This document shows, in pieces, positions 6,625 through 17,196 of a stretch of 39,491 nucleotides of DNA; the first letter of the stretch is position 1; each line of letters begins with the position of its first letter. Origin of the DNA: Clostridia bacterium (lineage in GTDB: Bacteria > Bacillota > Clostridia > Christensenellales > CAG-138); the NCBI GenBank assembly GCA_017395105.1, contig JAFPWD010000046.1, positions 1 through 39,491 on the forward strand. Direction: 5' to 3'. Made by a program: the position numbers and the translations under genes. The notes beneath the pieces were generated by a model that made no database searches, was not told where the DNA came from, and saw only the letters and a program-made list of their open reading frames with translations.

Positions 6625-6718
6625 GAATCGGCTAAAAAATGCAGGCAAACGCGCCTCATTTGCGGGGCGCGTTTTGCGGTGAACAAACCTTATAATTATC
6701 AAATCATGGGAGAAAAAG

Positions 6719-7573
6719 ATGAAACCGGTATTCGGAGTGGATATCACCACGGACAGGCGAAACGATTGGAATAATTCGGATGAGTTTATCGCCCGAAAGG
6801 TATGCCCCGAAACGGAGCTGCTGCTGGAAAACGCCGGTAAAGCCGCTCGCGGCATCGAGAAAAAAAGCGTGCTGCCGTGGTATGCTTTGGTATTGAAATT
6901 TCTTATGGGCGCGGCGGCGCTGTTCGGGCTTTATGGCTTCATAAACATCGGGCTCGATAACGGCTTCGGTGAATTCTCGCAAAAGGATCTGCCGTGGCTC
7001 ATTCTCTTTATCGCCGGCGGCGCATTGTGGCTCGCGCTCTTTATCTATGGCAGAGTGCGGGATAAAAAAGTGAACGCTTCAAACGAAGCGGCGGAGGCAA
7101 ATGCGGAGCAAAAGCGCGCGCTTTCCGCTGCAAGAGCGGAGCTCGGCGTATCAGAGGATGCCGAAGCTGTGGACGTTTTTCTTTTGGCATACAAGCTTAA
7201 AAACGGCAAGCTCAGGATTGACGGCGATCCATTTTGGCTGAACGGCGAGGTATATGCCTACCGCAAGGACGATGCGCTGATGCTTTGGGGTGGTGAAAAG
7301 GTTTGGGCATTTCCGATCGAGAATATGAAGGGCATAAAAACTGTTCGCGCTTCGATAACTGCGCTGTGCTGGAATAAAAAGGAAAAGCATAAGGAGGGCA
7401 GATTCGCGCAGTATAAGCTCGTTCCGAACAATTACGGCCTTCGCATGAGATTTTATCATATCCTCGAGCTCGAGCATGGGGGAGAGAACTATGGAATCTA
7501 CTTCCCCTGCTGGGAGCTGCCCGTTTTTGAAAAGCTGACGGGGCTTAACGCAGAGGAAGCGAGCAAGGAATAA
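6719..7573 (+). CDS. Two-TM membrane protein with C-terminal soluble domain, unknown function
   Basis: A 284-residue protein I do not recognise. An acidic/polar N-terminus (1-50) precedes two membrane helices at about 51-78 and 91-113, then an Ala/Glu/Lys-rich helical linker (118-142). The remaining soluble domain of about 140 residues carries short beta-type segments (KLRIDGDPFWLNGEVYAYRK, VWAFPIEN, YGLRMRFYHILELEH, YGIYFPCWELP). That pattern of short strands ending in a helix is reminiscent of bacterial PH-like domains, a structural guess only. The ribosome binding site GGGAGAAAAAG and the consensus promoter at 6596 support expression as a single-gene unit ended by the terminator at 7586-7625. 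Confidence 0.75.
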   Translation: MKPVFGVDITTDRRNDWNNSDEFIARKVCPETELLLENAGKAARGIEKKSVLPWYALVLKFLMGAAALFGLYGFINIGLDNGFGEFSQKDLPWLILFIAGGALWLALFIYGRVRDKKVNASNEAAEANAEQKRALSAARAELGVSEDAEAVDVFLLAYKLKNGKLRIDGDPFWLNGEVYAYRKDDALMLWGGEKVWAFPIENMKGIKTVRASITALCWNKKEKHKEGRFAQYKLVPNNYGLRMRFYHILELEHGGENYGIYFPCWELPVFEKLTGLNAEEASKE

Positions 7574-7585
7574 TACGATAAAAAG

Positions 7586-7625
7586 GGAACGCAGGAGCGC
7601 GGGGAGCGCAAAGGCGTTCCTTTTT
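7586..7625 (+). terminator. Rho-independent terminator
   Basis: GGAACGC (7586-7592) pairs with GCGTTCC (7614-7620), followed by five T. An additional GAGCGC/GGAGCGC stretch lies in the loop. Confidence 0.8.
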
Positions 7626-7696
7626 CTTGCTGAAACGGTTGAAGCGGCGTAAAGGCATGATTATATAAAAGTTATGATCGATTTTGAAAAAAGCTA

Positions 7697-7746
7697 TTGA
7701 TTCCGATTGCGGCTATATGATACAATATATGTGTCAATTTTTGACA
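7697..7746 (+). promoter_or_regulatory. Promoter and operator-like palindrome upstream of the NhaC-type gene
   Basis: TTGATT (7697-7702), 18 bp spacer and TACAAT (7721-7726). Around the expected start point is a perfect inverted repeat TGTCAA-ttt-TTGACA (7732-7746), well placed for repression. The binding protein is unknown. Confidence 0.6.
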
Positions 7747-7778
7747 AATACACAAATAGTCCGAGAGGAGATTTTTCG

Positions 7779-9398
7779 ATGACGAAAAGAACCCGAAGAT
7801 GGATGCTTGCCGCGATAGCTTTGATAGTTATCATGGCTGCGGTAAGCATGATCGCACTTGCCGAGGGCGAGGAAGCTCCGGCATCACCGTTCTATAAAAC
7901 CTTCTGGTCGCTTCTGCCGCCGATAATCGCAATCGCGCTGGCGCTCATCACAAAAGAGGTCTACACGTCGCTTTTCGTCGGCATCATAGTCGGCGGATTA
8001 CTGTATGCAAATTTCAATCTTGAAGTAACCCTCACGCACGCATTCAACAACGGCATAGTCGCTTCCCTCTCGGAAGCCTACAACGTGGGTATCCTCGTGT
8101 TCCTCGTCATACTCGGCGTGATCGTTATGATGATGAACAAGGCGGGCGGCTCCGCTGCCTTCGGCAGATGGGCTTCCTCAAAGATAAAATCGAGAACGGG
8201 CGCACAGCTCGCCACCGTCGCGCTCGGTTCGCTCATCTTCATCGACGACTATTTCAACTGCCTCACCGTTGGCTCGGTCATGCGCCCCGTTACGGATAAG
8301 AGCAGGATCAGTCGCGCAAAGCTTGCCTATCTTATCGATGCCACCGCCGCGCCGATCTGTATCATTGCGCCTATCTCGTCATGGGCGGCCGCCGTTTCAT
8401 CGTGCGTAAAGAATGTAAACGGTCTGGAGGTGTTCATAAAGGCGATACCCTTCAATTTCTACGCGATACTCACTCTGATAATGATGATCTTCCTTGCGAT
8501 CACCAAGCTGGACTACGGTCCGATGGCGAAGCATGAGAAGAACGCGCAGGAAAAGGGCGATCTCTTCTCGGGCATGAAGGCGCTTGCAGAGGAGGCGAAT
8601 GAAAACGCCAACCCCAAGGGCAAGGTTATCGATCTTGTGCTTCCCATCGTGCTGCTCATCATCTGCTGTGTAATCGGCATGATCTACTCCGGCGGCTTCT
8701 TCGAGGGTAAGGACTTCATCTCGTCATTCTCCGATTCGGATGCCTCCGTCGGTCTTATGCTCGGCTCGGCGGTAACGCTGATAATCACCTTCATCTACTA
8801 CCTCTGCCGCCGCGTGCTCTCCTTCAAGGATCTGACCGGCTGCATTCCCGAGGGCTTCAAGTCCATGGTTCCCGCGATCCTCATTCTGACCTTTGCATGG
8901 AGCCTCAAGGCGATGACCGACAGTCTTGGCGCTGCGGCATACGTTGAAGGTATAGTTCAAACCTCGGCGGAAGGCTTCCAGATCTTCCTGCCCGTGATAA
9001 TCTTCCTTATTGCCTGCGGTCTTTCGTTCGCAACCGGCACCAGCTGGGGCACCTTCGGCATACTTATCCCGATCACGCTCAGCGTGTTCCCGCTGACAGC
9101 TCCCCTCGGCGTGGTCTGTGTCAGCGCGTGCATGGCGGGCGCGGTTTGCGGCGATCACTGCTCCCCGATATCCGATACCACCATCATGGCGAGCGCGGGC
9201 GCACAATGCGACCACGTTGCGCACGTTTCAACGCAGCTCCCGTATGCGCTGACAGTGGCGGGCGTAAGTGCGGTCACGTATCTGTTGACCGGCGTGTTCA
9301 ACCTTATCCCCGGCTTCCCCCTGATTCTCGCTCTCCCCATCGGCATAATTCTGATGATCTGCACGCTGCTCATCATAAGGCTTTTCAAAAAGCCCTAA
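7779..9398 (+). CDS. NhaC-family Na+/H+ antiporter-like transporter
   Basis: 539 residues with about eleven or twelve membrane segments. Family signatures are present in order: FIDDYFNCLTVG in the middle of the first half, FATGTSWGTFGILIPI and GDHCSPISDTTIMASAGA in the second half. NhaC-type proteins exchange Na+ for H+, or in some members exchange organic substrates such as malate/lactate. The substrate here cannot be told. Unusually, the first 30 residues (basic start, hydrophobic core, ALAEGEE) look like a cleavable signal peptide before the first antiporter helix. The start at 7779 has a GAGAGGAG site; an earlier in-frame start at 7707 falls inside the promoter region and is rejected. It stands alone between a promoter/operator and a hairpin. 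Confidence 0.9.
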   Translation: MTKRTRRWMLAAIALIVIMAAVSMIALAEGEEAPASPFYKTFWSLLPPIIAIALALITKEVYTSLFVGIIVGGLLYANFNLEVTLTHAFNNGIVASLSEAYNVGILVFLVILGVIVMMMNKAGGSAAFGRWASSKIKSRTGAQLATVALGSLIFIDDYFNCLTVGSVMRPVTDKSRISRAKLAYLIDATAAPICIIAPISSWAAAVSSCVKNVNGLEVFIKAIPFNFYAILTLIMMIFLAITKLDYGPMAKHEKNAQEKGDLFSGMKALAEEANENANPKGKVIDLVLPIVLLIICCVIGMIYSGGFFEGKDFISSFSDSDASVGLMLGSAVTLIITFIYYLCRRVLSFKDLTGCIPEGFKSMVPAILILTFAWSLKAMTDSLGAAAYVEGIVQTSAEGFQIFLPVIIFLIACGLSFATGTSWGTFGILIPITLSVFPLTAPLGVVCVSACMAGAVCGDHCSPISDTTIMASAGAQCDHVAHVSTQLPYALTVAGVSAVTYLLTGVFNLIPGFPLILALPIGIILMICTLLIIRLFKKP

Positions 9399-9446
9399 AA
9401 GAGCCGAGGCCGTCAAGACCTTGATTGAGAATCCACATTACCTCCC

Positions 9447-9478
9447 AAGCCCCCGTTCGCAGCGCCGAGCGGGGGCTT
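9447..9478. terminator. Hairpin after the NhaC-type gene
   Basis: AAGCCCCCG (9447-9455) pairs perfectly with CGGGGGCTT (9470-9478). There is no long U-run on the plus strand, so it may act as an imperfect terminator or an mRNA-end stabiliser. Confidence 0.6.
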
Positions 9479-9483
9479 AAAAC

Positions 9484-9576
9484 TCAAATATACTTTATAA
9501 ATAAGGCAAATTTCGCTTGCCTTAAATGCCTTGCGGTACTATAATAGAAGCGGACTTTGTTTCCGTTTATTCTTTT
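9484..9576 (+). promoter_or_regulatory. nifJ-type promoter/leader cassette, copy 1
   Basis: The same ordered parts as the nifJ promoter at 10923-11016: the 14-mer TCAAATATACTTTA (9484-9497), -35 TTGCCT (9517-9522), 17 bp, -10 TATAAT (9540-9545). An identical 31-base leader (9546-9576) follows, beginning AGAAGCGGACTTTG. An inverted repeat AAGGCAA/TTGCCTT (9503-9523) overlaps this copy's -35 and is absent from copy 2. No protein-coding gene follows it on the plus strand; it points at the structured segment 9583-9740. Confidence 0.75.
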
Positions 9577-9740
9577 TGATAGTGATTGAAAGCATTGCGA
9601 ATTAGTCCCCGAACAGGGTACCTTGCAGTGCGAAGGGAGCAATCAATAATGATTCGGTGCCCCCTTAGGGGGCGACTGCTGGTAAAAAAAGCCCCTTATA
9701 GGGGCAGAGCAAACCACCGGTGAACCGATGGTTATGATTT
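9552..9740 (+). ncRNA. Candidate structured RNA / palindrome-rich segment
   Basis: Downstream of the copy-1 promoter the sequence can form nested stems: TGATTG (9583-9588)/CAATCA (9640-9645), GCATTGC (9592-9598)/GCAGTGC (9625-9631, one G-U), and CCC/GGG around CGAACA. Next come the palindromes GCCCCCTTAGGGGGC (9659-9673), GCCCCTTATAGGGGC (9691-9705) and AACCACCGGT/ACCGATGGTT (9712-9733). I do not recognise a known riboswitch, T-box, 6S, SRP or tmRNA core. It could be a small RNA from the 9517 promoter or the remains of a palindromic mobile element. This segment fills the 349 bp gene-free stretch 9399-9747. Confidence 0.4.
9684..9705 (-). terminator. Terminator for the Abi_2 gene
   Basis: On the minus strand GCCCCTATAAGGGGC is followed by seven T (9690-9684), about 40 bp beyond the stop of the Abi_2 gene. 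Confidence 0.8.
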
Positions 9741-9747
9741 GGGAAAA

Positions 9748-10719
9748 TCAGCTATGATTGTCATCCGATTTATTTAACTGTTTATCTGTATTTCCATCTT
9801 TTTTATTGGGAATCATAATAGCTGAAGCAGCATTGAGCACTTCGCACCAGTTTTCTGGGAACCCGATAGACGATAATTCAATCATGTCATATCGAGATAT
9901 GAGTTCATCAAGTTTTCTAATAAAATCCGTTACATCATTTCTGCCGCGAAGAATATAACATAATGAGATAAGAATAGGAAAAAGCCTGTGGCTTCCGTTG
10001 TATTGGGCAAATCGCTTCGGCAGTTTAGGCAGGGATTTGAGCTGATAATCATATAGCCTACCGTAGTGGGCGCATATGTTTCTTAACTCAACAAGAGAAG
10101 CAAACCAACTTCGAACATAGGAATAATCCGTTGAGTAATGCTTGGCGATCGCCTTTTGGTCATCGCTGGACATAGATGAATAAAGCGTTGAAAGTGTGCC
10201 AAAACTTATTAGTTCAACAGCAACCCAAATTGGAAATTGACCGCCGTATTTACTATTGTGATGAATCACTATAGGTCGTGAACTCTGCTTCGCCACTTCG
10301 TTGTTTAACGAATCTATAAACTGATCGTAATATCGCTTATTGCTGAATCTTGATATATGATTATTGAAATTGCAATCATCCAAATAGCCAGCCGGACCAT
10401 ATTGTGATGCTAACCGATAGGCGATTTTTACTCGAAATTCGATCTCGACCGTTTCAATGATGCCCGATAGAAGATTTCTAAGCTGCGAGTCGAAAAGATA
10501 AATGGAATGCAGTTTGTTAAAACTGAAATTACTGATGTATCTGTCGGTTTTGGTATCGATCATGCCTATACCGTATCCTGAAAGCCTATAGTAGCCGACC
10601 GAAGCAAGTATTTCTTCGGCAAATGATTCGCTTTCGATTATAAGACCATGCTTGTCTCGTAAATGCTTGATCTGATCGGAATAGGTGAGCATTGGTTTTA
10701 GAGGAACTGCTGATTTCAT
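9748..10719 (-). CDS. Abi_2 (AbiD/AbiF-like) HEPN abortive-infection protein
   Basis: A 323-residue member of the Abi_2 family, phage-resistance proteins of the HEPN RNase superfamily. It shows the family N-terminus (TYSDQIKHLRDKHGLII, YYRLSGY at 43-49), a central helix pair (YLFDSQLRNLLSGIIETVEI at 74-93), PIWVAVELISFGTLSTLYSSM (163-183) and the catalytic R-X4-H motif RNICAH (213-218). It therefore probably cleaves RNA when released from control. The start at 10719 has GAGGTG seven bases upstream; a longer in-frame start at 10773 would lie within the leader RNA. A minus-strand consensus promoter and an attenuator-like hairpin with a U-run precede the start. Composition is clearly more A+T rich than nifJ next door, consistent with acquisition. 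Some Abi_2 proteins are reported to pair with RNA antitoxins. Confidence 0.9.
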   Translation of the reverse strand: MKSAVPLKPMLTYSDQIKHLRDKHGLIIESESFAEEILASVGYYRLSGYGIGMIDTKTDRYISNFSFNKLHSIYLFDSQLRNLLSGIIETVEIEFRVKIAYRLASQYGPAGYLDDCNFNNHISRFSNKRYYDQFIDSLNNEVAKQSSRPIVIHHNSKYGGQFPIWVAVELISFGTLSTLYSSMSSDDQKAIAKHYSTDYSYVRSWFASLVELRNICAHYGRLYDYQLKSLPKLPKRFAQYNGSHRLFPILISLCYILRGRNDVTDFIRKLDELISRYDMIELSSIGFPENWCEVLNAASAIMIPNKKDGNTDKQLNKSDDNHS

Positions 10720-10733
10720 AATGACACCTCGGA

Positions 10734-10795
10734 TAAAAAATGTCCCACCGTGGTTCGCAGTATGCTCTCGCATCTTATGCGTGGTGGGCTCTCTC
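10734..10795 (-). ncRNA. Candidate leader RNA (possible RNA antitoxin) of the Abi_2 gene
   Basis: Minus-strand transcription from the 10802-10830 promoter would begin near 10795 with GAGAGAGAG. It then folds: outer stem CCCACC (10788-10783)/GGTGGG (10749-10744), with inner hairpins CGCAT-AAG-ATGCG and GCA-TAC-TGC, then ACA and six U ending near 10734. The U-run after a GC stem is an intrinsic terminator, so most transcripts would be a short RNA of about 60 nt and only read-through would reach the Abi_2 start 15 nt later. That is the layout of RNA-antitoxin/toxin loci. Alternatively it is a simple attenuator. Confidence 0.5.
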
Positions 10796-10801
10796 TCTGT
10801 T

Positions 10802-10830
10802 ATTATATCCTATAATGAAAAGGATTGCAA
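10802..10830 (-). promoter_or_regulatory. SigA-type promoter for the Abi_2 leader and gene
   Basis: Minus-strand TTGCAA (10830-10825), exactly 17 bp, TATAAT (10807-10802). The predicted start is about 75 nt before the Abi_2 start codon. Confidence 0.75.
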
Positions 10831-10922
10831 CTGAAAAATCAGAAAAATTTAATATATTTCAGAAATGGGTGAACTGTTTTTGTTCTAATTTAACACGTCG
10901 GTGTTTGTAAAAACCTTCAGCT

Positions 10923-14577
<3,655 letters not shown>

Positions 14578-14604
14578 ACCTGCATGAACTGAGTTGATAA
14601 CCCG

Positions 14605-14640
14605 AGCGGCGGCTCCGTGAAAGCGGAGCCGCCGCTTTTG
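14605..14640 (+). terminator. nifJ terminator (hairpin family member 1)
   Basis: A 13-base stem AGCGGCGGCTCCG/CGGAGCCGCCGCT with loop TGAAAG (14618-14623), followed by TTTTGTGT. It is the first of four related hairpins (also 15260, 16956, 17964). Confidence 0.9.
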
Positions 14641-14791
14641 TGTCAAGAAACACACGACACAATATGAATTATGTCATTTGCATTAACTTTTTGTATTTCT
14701 AAGACCTTGCTGTTGACACGGAACCGTATGGTATGATATCTTTTATACAACACACAAAATAGTGTACTTTATTGAAAATCGGAGGTGCTTT

Positions 14792-15247
14792 ATGTTTAAG
14801 AAGACTTTTTTGCTTGTGTTGGCTGCCGCCGTTCTGTTATCCGTTTTTGCCTGCCGACAGAAGGTGCAGACGGAAACAAAAACGCCGGGTAACGGGAGCG
14901 AAAGCTCTGCCGCTCCGACTGCTATACCGAGCGAAACGCCCGTTACCGTTTTACCCACGGAAGCTCCGAATGTGCTTGTGCCGGCGGTTATGATTGAAGG
15001 AACGGTTTATTATTTCAACGGCAGCTTCATTGAGAAGCCGGAGGAGAAGCCCCTCGGATGCATCAGTTCCATCGTTCCGATAACCGAGTATCCGGAAAAG
15101 AACGATCAGGCGAATCTCGATATACTGATGGATGCACCTTATGTGATGCTTGAAGATGGCGTGGCGCTGCCGATGGAGGTCGTCGAAGCGCTGCCGATGG
15201 AGGACGGATGGGGAGTATTCGTAACTGCCGATAAACTATCCAAATAA
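14792..15247 (+). CDS. Small secreted lipoprotein, unknown function
   Basis: 151 residues. A type II-like signal (MFKKTFLLVLAAAVLLSVFA) is followed by Cys21 as the likely lipidation site; the -2 Phe is atypical. A Thr/Pro/Ser/Glu-rich linker (25-62) leads to a compact domain of about 85 residues: VMIEGTVYYFNG, then GCISSIVPITEYPEKNDQAN and a C-terminal DGWGVFVT. A V.I.G..Y...G ... I.S.V...E.P..N.Q.N pattern is something I recall from small, unnamed clostridial extracellular proteins. GGAGGTG lies five bases before the start at 14792; the frame is open from 14762 but lacks a ribosome site there. A TTGACA at 14713 with a weaker TATCTT -10 lies upstream. Confidence 0.75.
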   Translation: MFKKTFLLVLAAAVLLSVFACRQKVQTETKTPGNGSESSAAPTAIPSETPVTVLPTEAPNVLVPAVMIEGTVYYFNGSFIEKPEEKPLGCISSIVPITEYPEKNDQANLDILMDAPYVMLEDGVALPMEVVEALPMEDGWGVFVTADKLSK

Positions 15248-15259
15248 AGTGCATAACCG

Positions 15260-15294
15260 AGCGGAGGCTCCGTGAAAGCGGAGCCGCTGCTTTT
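15260..15294 (+). terminator. Terminator (hairpin family member 2)
   Basis: GCGGAGGCTCCG (15261-15272), loop TGAAAG, CGGAGCCGCTGC (15279-15290), then TTTT. The sequence is the nifJ terminator with a few substitutions that leave one mismatch. Confidence 0.85.
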
Positions 15295-15356
15295 ATAATT
15301 CCACAAAAGAACGATGTGGTTGAATAAAAAACTTTTTAAACAATCTCAAAAAAGGG

Positions 15357-15402
15357 TTGACAAACAGAAGAGCGTATGTTAGACTATGAAACATAGTATA
15401 CT
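15357..15402 (+). promoter_or_regulatory. Promoter with palindromes at the start point
   Basis: TTGACA (15357-15362), 17 bp, TAGACT (15380-15385). It is overlapped or followed by CTATG-aaa-CATAG (15384-15396) and AGTATACT (15395-15402), which could be operator sites for the two-gene unit that follows. Confidence 0.6.
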
Positions 15403-15435
15403 ATACACGAAAAATGATGAAAGAGAGGTCGGCTT

Positions 15436-16404
15436 ATGAAAAGACGAATAGCAATGTTTTTGGCACTGCTGATGTTGGTTGCTGCAACAGTTCCTGCATC
15501 GTTTGCTGCATCTTCGGAAGGATATCGGATTACTAAACCTCATGAGTATGCAATAAAGCCGGGTACAAGCGAATGGCGAAGCATGGACAACGTTTTGGAT
15601 AGAAGGGCTGCTTGCCATGTTCCCGAAGACGAACTGAAGATGATGACCACGGAAGCCTTGGTCAAGACGGTGCTTGAGTATCCCTTGCTGGTAGATATGT
15701 GTGCATATAACTCAATCGACGAAGGAATTGAAGCTGTGTCAGAATATTTTGGAGGAATAAAGGAACTTGCTGAAAGAAAAGATGCATTAAAATACTTGGA
15801 AGAGTATATTGTGCAGCAAGCAGACCAAACAGATGGTGCAAACCTTTTATGCTTTTTTGCAGATACGTTGATTAGATATATCACAAAGGAATATGCTCAA
15901 CACGAACGTGCTTCATTCCCTCCAATATATACACCTAAAAAAACTCCGGTTCCGAACTCGATTATTCATTATAATTTGACATGGGCTTCCTTTGGAACAA
16001 ATGCGCTTATAGAACAGGATATTGCAAATTTGATGCTGCAGATTTATACATCCGCATCTATTGTTGCTCAACCATCTCCGAAGTATAATTGCCATTCATA
16101 TGCATGGCACAGTCAATCGACTGCGACAAACAAATATTGGATTGACTATCCAGATGTATATTTGAATGACGGTAGTTATTCAATGGTTACCGTCCCTACA
16201 TTTGGAACAAGAGTTACATACTTTACGAATACGTATGGCTATTATACTCATTCCGGCATTATTTGGACACCAGTTGTAGTTATAAATAAAAAGGTTACAT
16301 CAAAGTGGGGGAAGAGCGCGCTGTTCACGCATAATGTTGACGATTGCCCCTATTATACTAATGGAAGCAATACTTCTGTAAAATACTGGGATCGAAATCC
16401 GTAA
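15436..16404 (+). CDS. Secreted protein with predicted cysteine-peptidase/amidase-like C-terminal domain
   Basis: 322 residues with a signal peptide (1-24, ending ASFA). An N-terminal helical module (about 68-125, TTEALVKTVLEYPLLVDMCA) is, to my recollection, recurrent in secreted clostridial proteins. The C-terminal region contains KYNCHSYAWHS (Cys219), THSGII (His272) and SKWG (289-292) followed by His299. Spacing and context resemble the Cys/His/polar triad of NlpC/P60-CHAP-type peptidases or amidases. This is a motif-level inference. The gene is distinctly A+T rich compared with its surroundings, suggesting acquisition. GAGAGG precedes the start. The next gene follows after 35 bp with its own ribosome site and is probably co-expressed. 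Confidence 0.75.
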   Translation: MKRRIAMFLALLMLVAATVPASFAASSEGYRITKPHEYAIKPGTSEWRSMDNVLDRRAACHVPEDELKMMTTEALVKTVLEYPLLVDMCAYNSIDEGIEAVSEYFGGIKELAERKDALKYLEEYIVQQADQTDGANLLCFFADTLIRYITKEYAQHERASFPPIYTPKKTPVPNSIIHYNLTWASFGTNALIEQDIANLMLQIYTSASIVAQPSPKYNCHSYAWHSQSTATNKYWIDYPDVYLNDGSYSMVTVPTFGTRVTYFTNTYGYYTHSGIIWTPVVVINKKVTSKWGKSALFTHNVDDCPYYTNGSNTSVKYWDRNP

Positions 16405-16439
16405 AACCGAGAAGAAGTATATAAAAAGGAGATGAGATT

Positions 16440-16913
16440 ATGAACAGAAGAATCATTGTATCAGTTAGCTTACTTGTGCTTTCCGTGCTTGTGTGCGCCT
16501 TGCTTATCATCCCCAAAGCAGTCAGCACAGCGCATGCCGATTCGCAGGAGCGTATATCGGAAACCGTTAAGTTTAAAAGCGGTTGGTATTGCGGAAAATC
16601 TGTCGATCAGGGCATAAAAAGCGTGGGAATAGATACGATTCAGCAGAAATTTGTGCTCCACTTTACTCAGCCATACGATTCGCTTTTTTTAAGCGGCTGC
16701 TATACCGTTGAGGGCGATAGGCTCAAGGCATTCAACAGGCAGGATGAATTGGTCTGCACCTTCAAAATTGAAAAGGACGGCACGCTCGTGCTTCTTGAAG
16801 CCGAATCGCCCTACTTTGAAAAGAAGCCCTCGCCGTTCTTTGCCGAATTTGAGGACGGCACCGTGTTTAGCTTTAGCAGAGCACTGGAGCCGGATATGAA
16901 TTTCGGCTTCTAA
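16440..16913 (+). CDS. Exported or N-terminally anchored small protein, unknown function
   Basis: 157 residues with a hydrophobic N-terminal helix (5-27) ending near AHADSQ, which could be a signal peptide or an anchor. The remainder is a soluble domain of about 120 residues with two cysteines (CGK at about 51, SGCYT at about 86) and alternating short strands (KFVLHFTQPYDSLFLSGCY, DELVCTFKIEKDGTLVLLE). No family is recognised. It lies 35 bp behind the predicted cysteine peptidase. In that position it might be an inhibitor or partner of the upstream enzyme, which is speculative. The AAAGGAGAT site supports the start. The unit ends at the third member of the local hairpin family. Confidence 0.65.
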   Translation: MNRRIIVSVSLLVLSVLVCALLIIPKAVSTAHADSQERISETVKFKSGWYCGKSVDQGIKSVGIDTIQQKFVLHFTQPYDSLFLSGCYTVEGDRLKAFNRQDELVCTFKIEKDGTLVLLEAESPYFEKKPSPFFAEFEDGTVFSFSRALEPDMNFGF

Positions 16914-16955
16914 AACAGCGGGTATATCAAGCGACACGATATGAATGATACCGAG

Positions 16956-16988
16956 CGGCGGCTCCGTGAAAACGGAGCTGCCGTTTTT
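16956..16988 (+). terminator. Terminator (hairpin family member 3)
   Basis: CGGCGGCTCCG (16956-16966), loop TGAAAA, CGGAGCTGCCG (16973-16983), then five T. Just upstream, CGACACGATATGAATGAT (16932-16949) nearly repeats bases 14655-14672. Confidence 0.9.
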
Positions 16989-17062
16989 GTGTGTAAAAAG
17001 GCGGTCAAGAAAGTGGGAATATGGCAAAACTATTAACTCTTCGTACCGGCGGAGCGAAGCTA

Positions 17063-17092
17063 TTGACAGTATATATATGCAAAGTGTATACT
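17063..17092 (+). promoter_or_regulatory. Promoter upstream of the 17197 membrane gene
   Basis: TTGACA (17063-17068), 18 bp, TATACT (17087-17092), with inverted AGTATA/TATACT halves bracketing the spacer. Confidence 0.6.
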
Positions 17093-17196
17093 TGCTACGA
17101 AACGCAGTAGACCACTTGGAATATCACTACTTCGATGGTGATGCTGCTCCCCATATTGAGCCCTATCTATAACGCTTCGTGCGAGGAGGAAATTGT

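Noticed and set aside
9577-9710. Known riboswitch or T-box before the Abi_2/nifJ region
   Set aside because: Compared by eye with TPP, SAM, purine, c-di-GMP, ZTP, fluoride and T-box cores; none of their invariant motifs is present.
9748-10719. Cas13 effector
   Set aside because: It has one R-X4-H motif and 323 residues; Cas13 has two HEPN motifs in a much larger protein. No CRISPR array is nearby. The Abi_2 family fits fully.
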